This document shows, piece after piece, positions 6,034-6,291 of a DNA stretch of 6,291 nt. The DNA is from Gammaproteobacteria bacterium. GTDB lineage: Bacteria; Pseudomonadota; Gammaproteobacteria; UBA9214. The stretch is from positions 1 through 6,291 of the forward strand of contig DAOVYA010000095.1 in the NCBI GenBank assembly GCA_030635865.1, read 5' to 3'. The notes under the pieces are model-generated. The model was given only the letters and a program-made list of their open reading frames with translations, searched no databases and was not told the DNA's origin. Position numbers and translations under genes: made by a program. Numbering within the stretch: position 1 is the stretch's first letter; every line of letters starts with the position of its first letter.

Positions 6034-6291
6034 ATGGCTGCAAAAAAGAAAGCCAAGAGAAAGACCACCGCAAAGAAACGCGTAGTAAAGAGAAAGGCTG
6101 CACCGAAGCGTAAGAAGGCTACGACGAAGCGGAAGAAAGCTGTCAAGCGTAAGAAGGCAGCTCCGAAGCGGAAGAAAGCCGTCAAGCGCAAGAAGGCGGC
6201 TCCGAAGCGGAAGAAAGCCGTCAGGCGCAAGAAGAAGAGAGCGGCTCCGAAGCGGAAGAAAGCCGTCAGGCGTAAGAAGAAGGCAGCGGCT
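6034..6291 (+). CDS. Lys/Arg-rich histone H1-like protein (3' end outside window)
   Basis: The first 86 codons of an open frame that continues beyond the window. About 51 of 86 residues are Lys or Arg; the rest are mainly Ala, Val, Thr and Pro. There is no acidic, aromatic or cysteine residue. After MAAKKKAKRKTTAKK the protein is built from repeats of the type APKRKKAVKRKKA. Such low-complexity tails resemble eukaryotic H1 C-termini and bacterial H1-like proteins (Chlamydia Hc2, Bordetella BpH1, the AlgP type in Pseudomonas), which bind DNA non-specifically and compact it. The role here is inferred from composition only; RNA or polyanion binding is also possible. GGAGG at 6022-6026, 7 nt before the ATG, is the strongest ribosome site in the window and fixes the start. 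The opposite-strand Phe/Leu-rich frame is a shadow. Confidence 0.85.
   Translation, partial: MAAKKKAKRKTTAKKRVVKRKAAPKRKKATTKRKKAVKRKKAAPKRKKAVKRKKAAPKRKKAVRRKKKRAAPKRKKAVRRKKKAAA
6121..6288 (+). repeat. In-frame tandem repeats inside the H1-like gene
   Basis: Four head-to-tail coding units: 6121-6159 and 6160-6198 (39 bp, 13 codons each), then 6199-6243 and 6244-6288 (45 bp, 15 codons each). Each encodes (A/T)(P/T)KRKKAV(K/R)RKK plus a short end. The last three units begin with the same 25 bases, differing afterwards only at a few positions and by two added codons. A partial older unit (AAPKRKKA) lies at 6097-6120. The array may continue past the window. Confidence 0.9.

Noticed and set aside
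6012..6230. Minus-strand 72-codon frame rich in Phe, Leu and Ala, looking like a membrane repeat protein
   Set aside because: It is the exact antisense shadow of the Lys/Arg codon repeats (AAG and CGG read backwards give Leu, Phe and Arg-like patterns). The plus frame has a strong ribosome site and promoter-like element; the minus frame has neither.

Overview
The window is a chromosomal segment of a gammaproteobacterium. The evidence is the conserved block ygfB-pepP-ubiH-ubiI running leftward and, divergent from it, TIGR02449 gene-zapA-ssrS(6S RNA)-ygfA running rightward. This order is known from pseudomonads and related Gammaproteobacteria; enteric bacteria keep a version of it. The protein sequences are not close enough to any species I know to name a genus.

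Left half (1-3471, minus strand): a ubiquinone/proteolysis operon. It is read as ygfB (UPF0149, GTG start), then pepP (Xaa-Pro aminopeptidase), ubiH (FAD hydroxylase of ubiquinone synthesis) and the first 31 codons of a second FAD hydroxylase, probably ubiI, cut by the window edge. ygfB, pepP and ubiH are tightly packed (12 and 28 bp gaps). The ubiH-ubiI gap is 231 bp and holds a cluster of palindromic, MITE/REP-like repeats.

Centre (3472-4999): a 144 bp divergent control region carries a good sigma70-type promoter on each side. Rightward, a small coiled-coil protein overlaps zapA (FtsZ-ring regulator) by ATGA. 6S RNA and 5-formyltetrahydrofolate cyclo-ligase (ygfA) follow. The rightward promoter is so close to the first ATG that the transcript is predicted to be leaderless.

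Right end (5000-6291): about 1 kb of visibly AT-rich DNA with no convincing gene. It ends in a promoter-like element and a strong Shine-Dalgarno site before the start of an extremely basic, tandem-repeat histone H1-like protein that runs off the window.

No phage, CRISPR, toxin-antitoxin or defence system is visible. Most of the window is conserved core genome. The parts deserving a second look are the repeat cluster inside the ubi operon, the leaderless start, the alternative hairpin at the 6S 3' end, and the long AT-rich region feeding the repeat-built H1-like gene.
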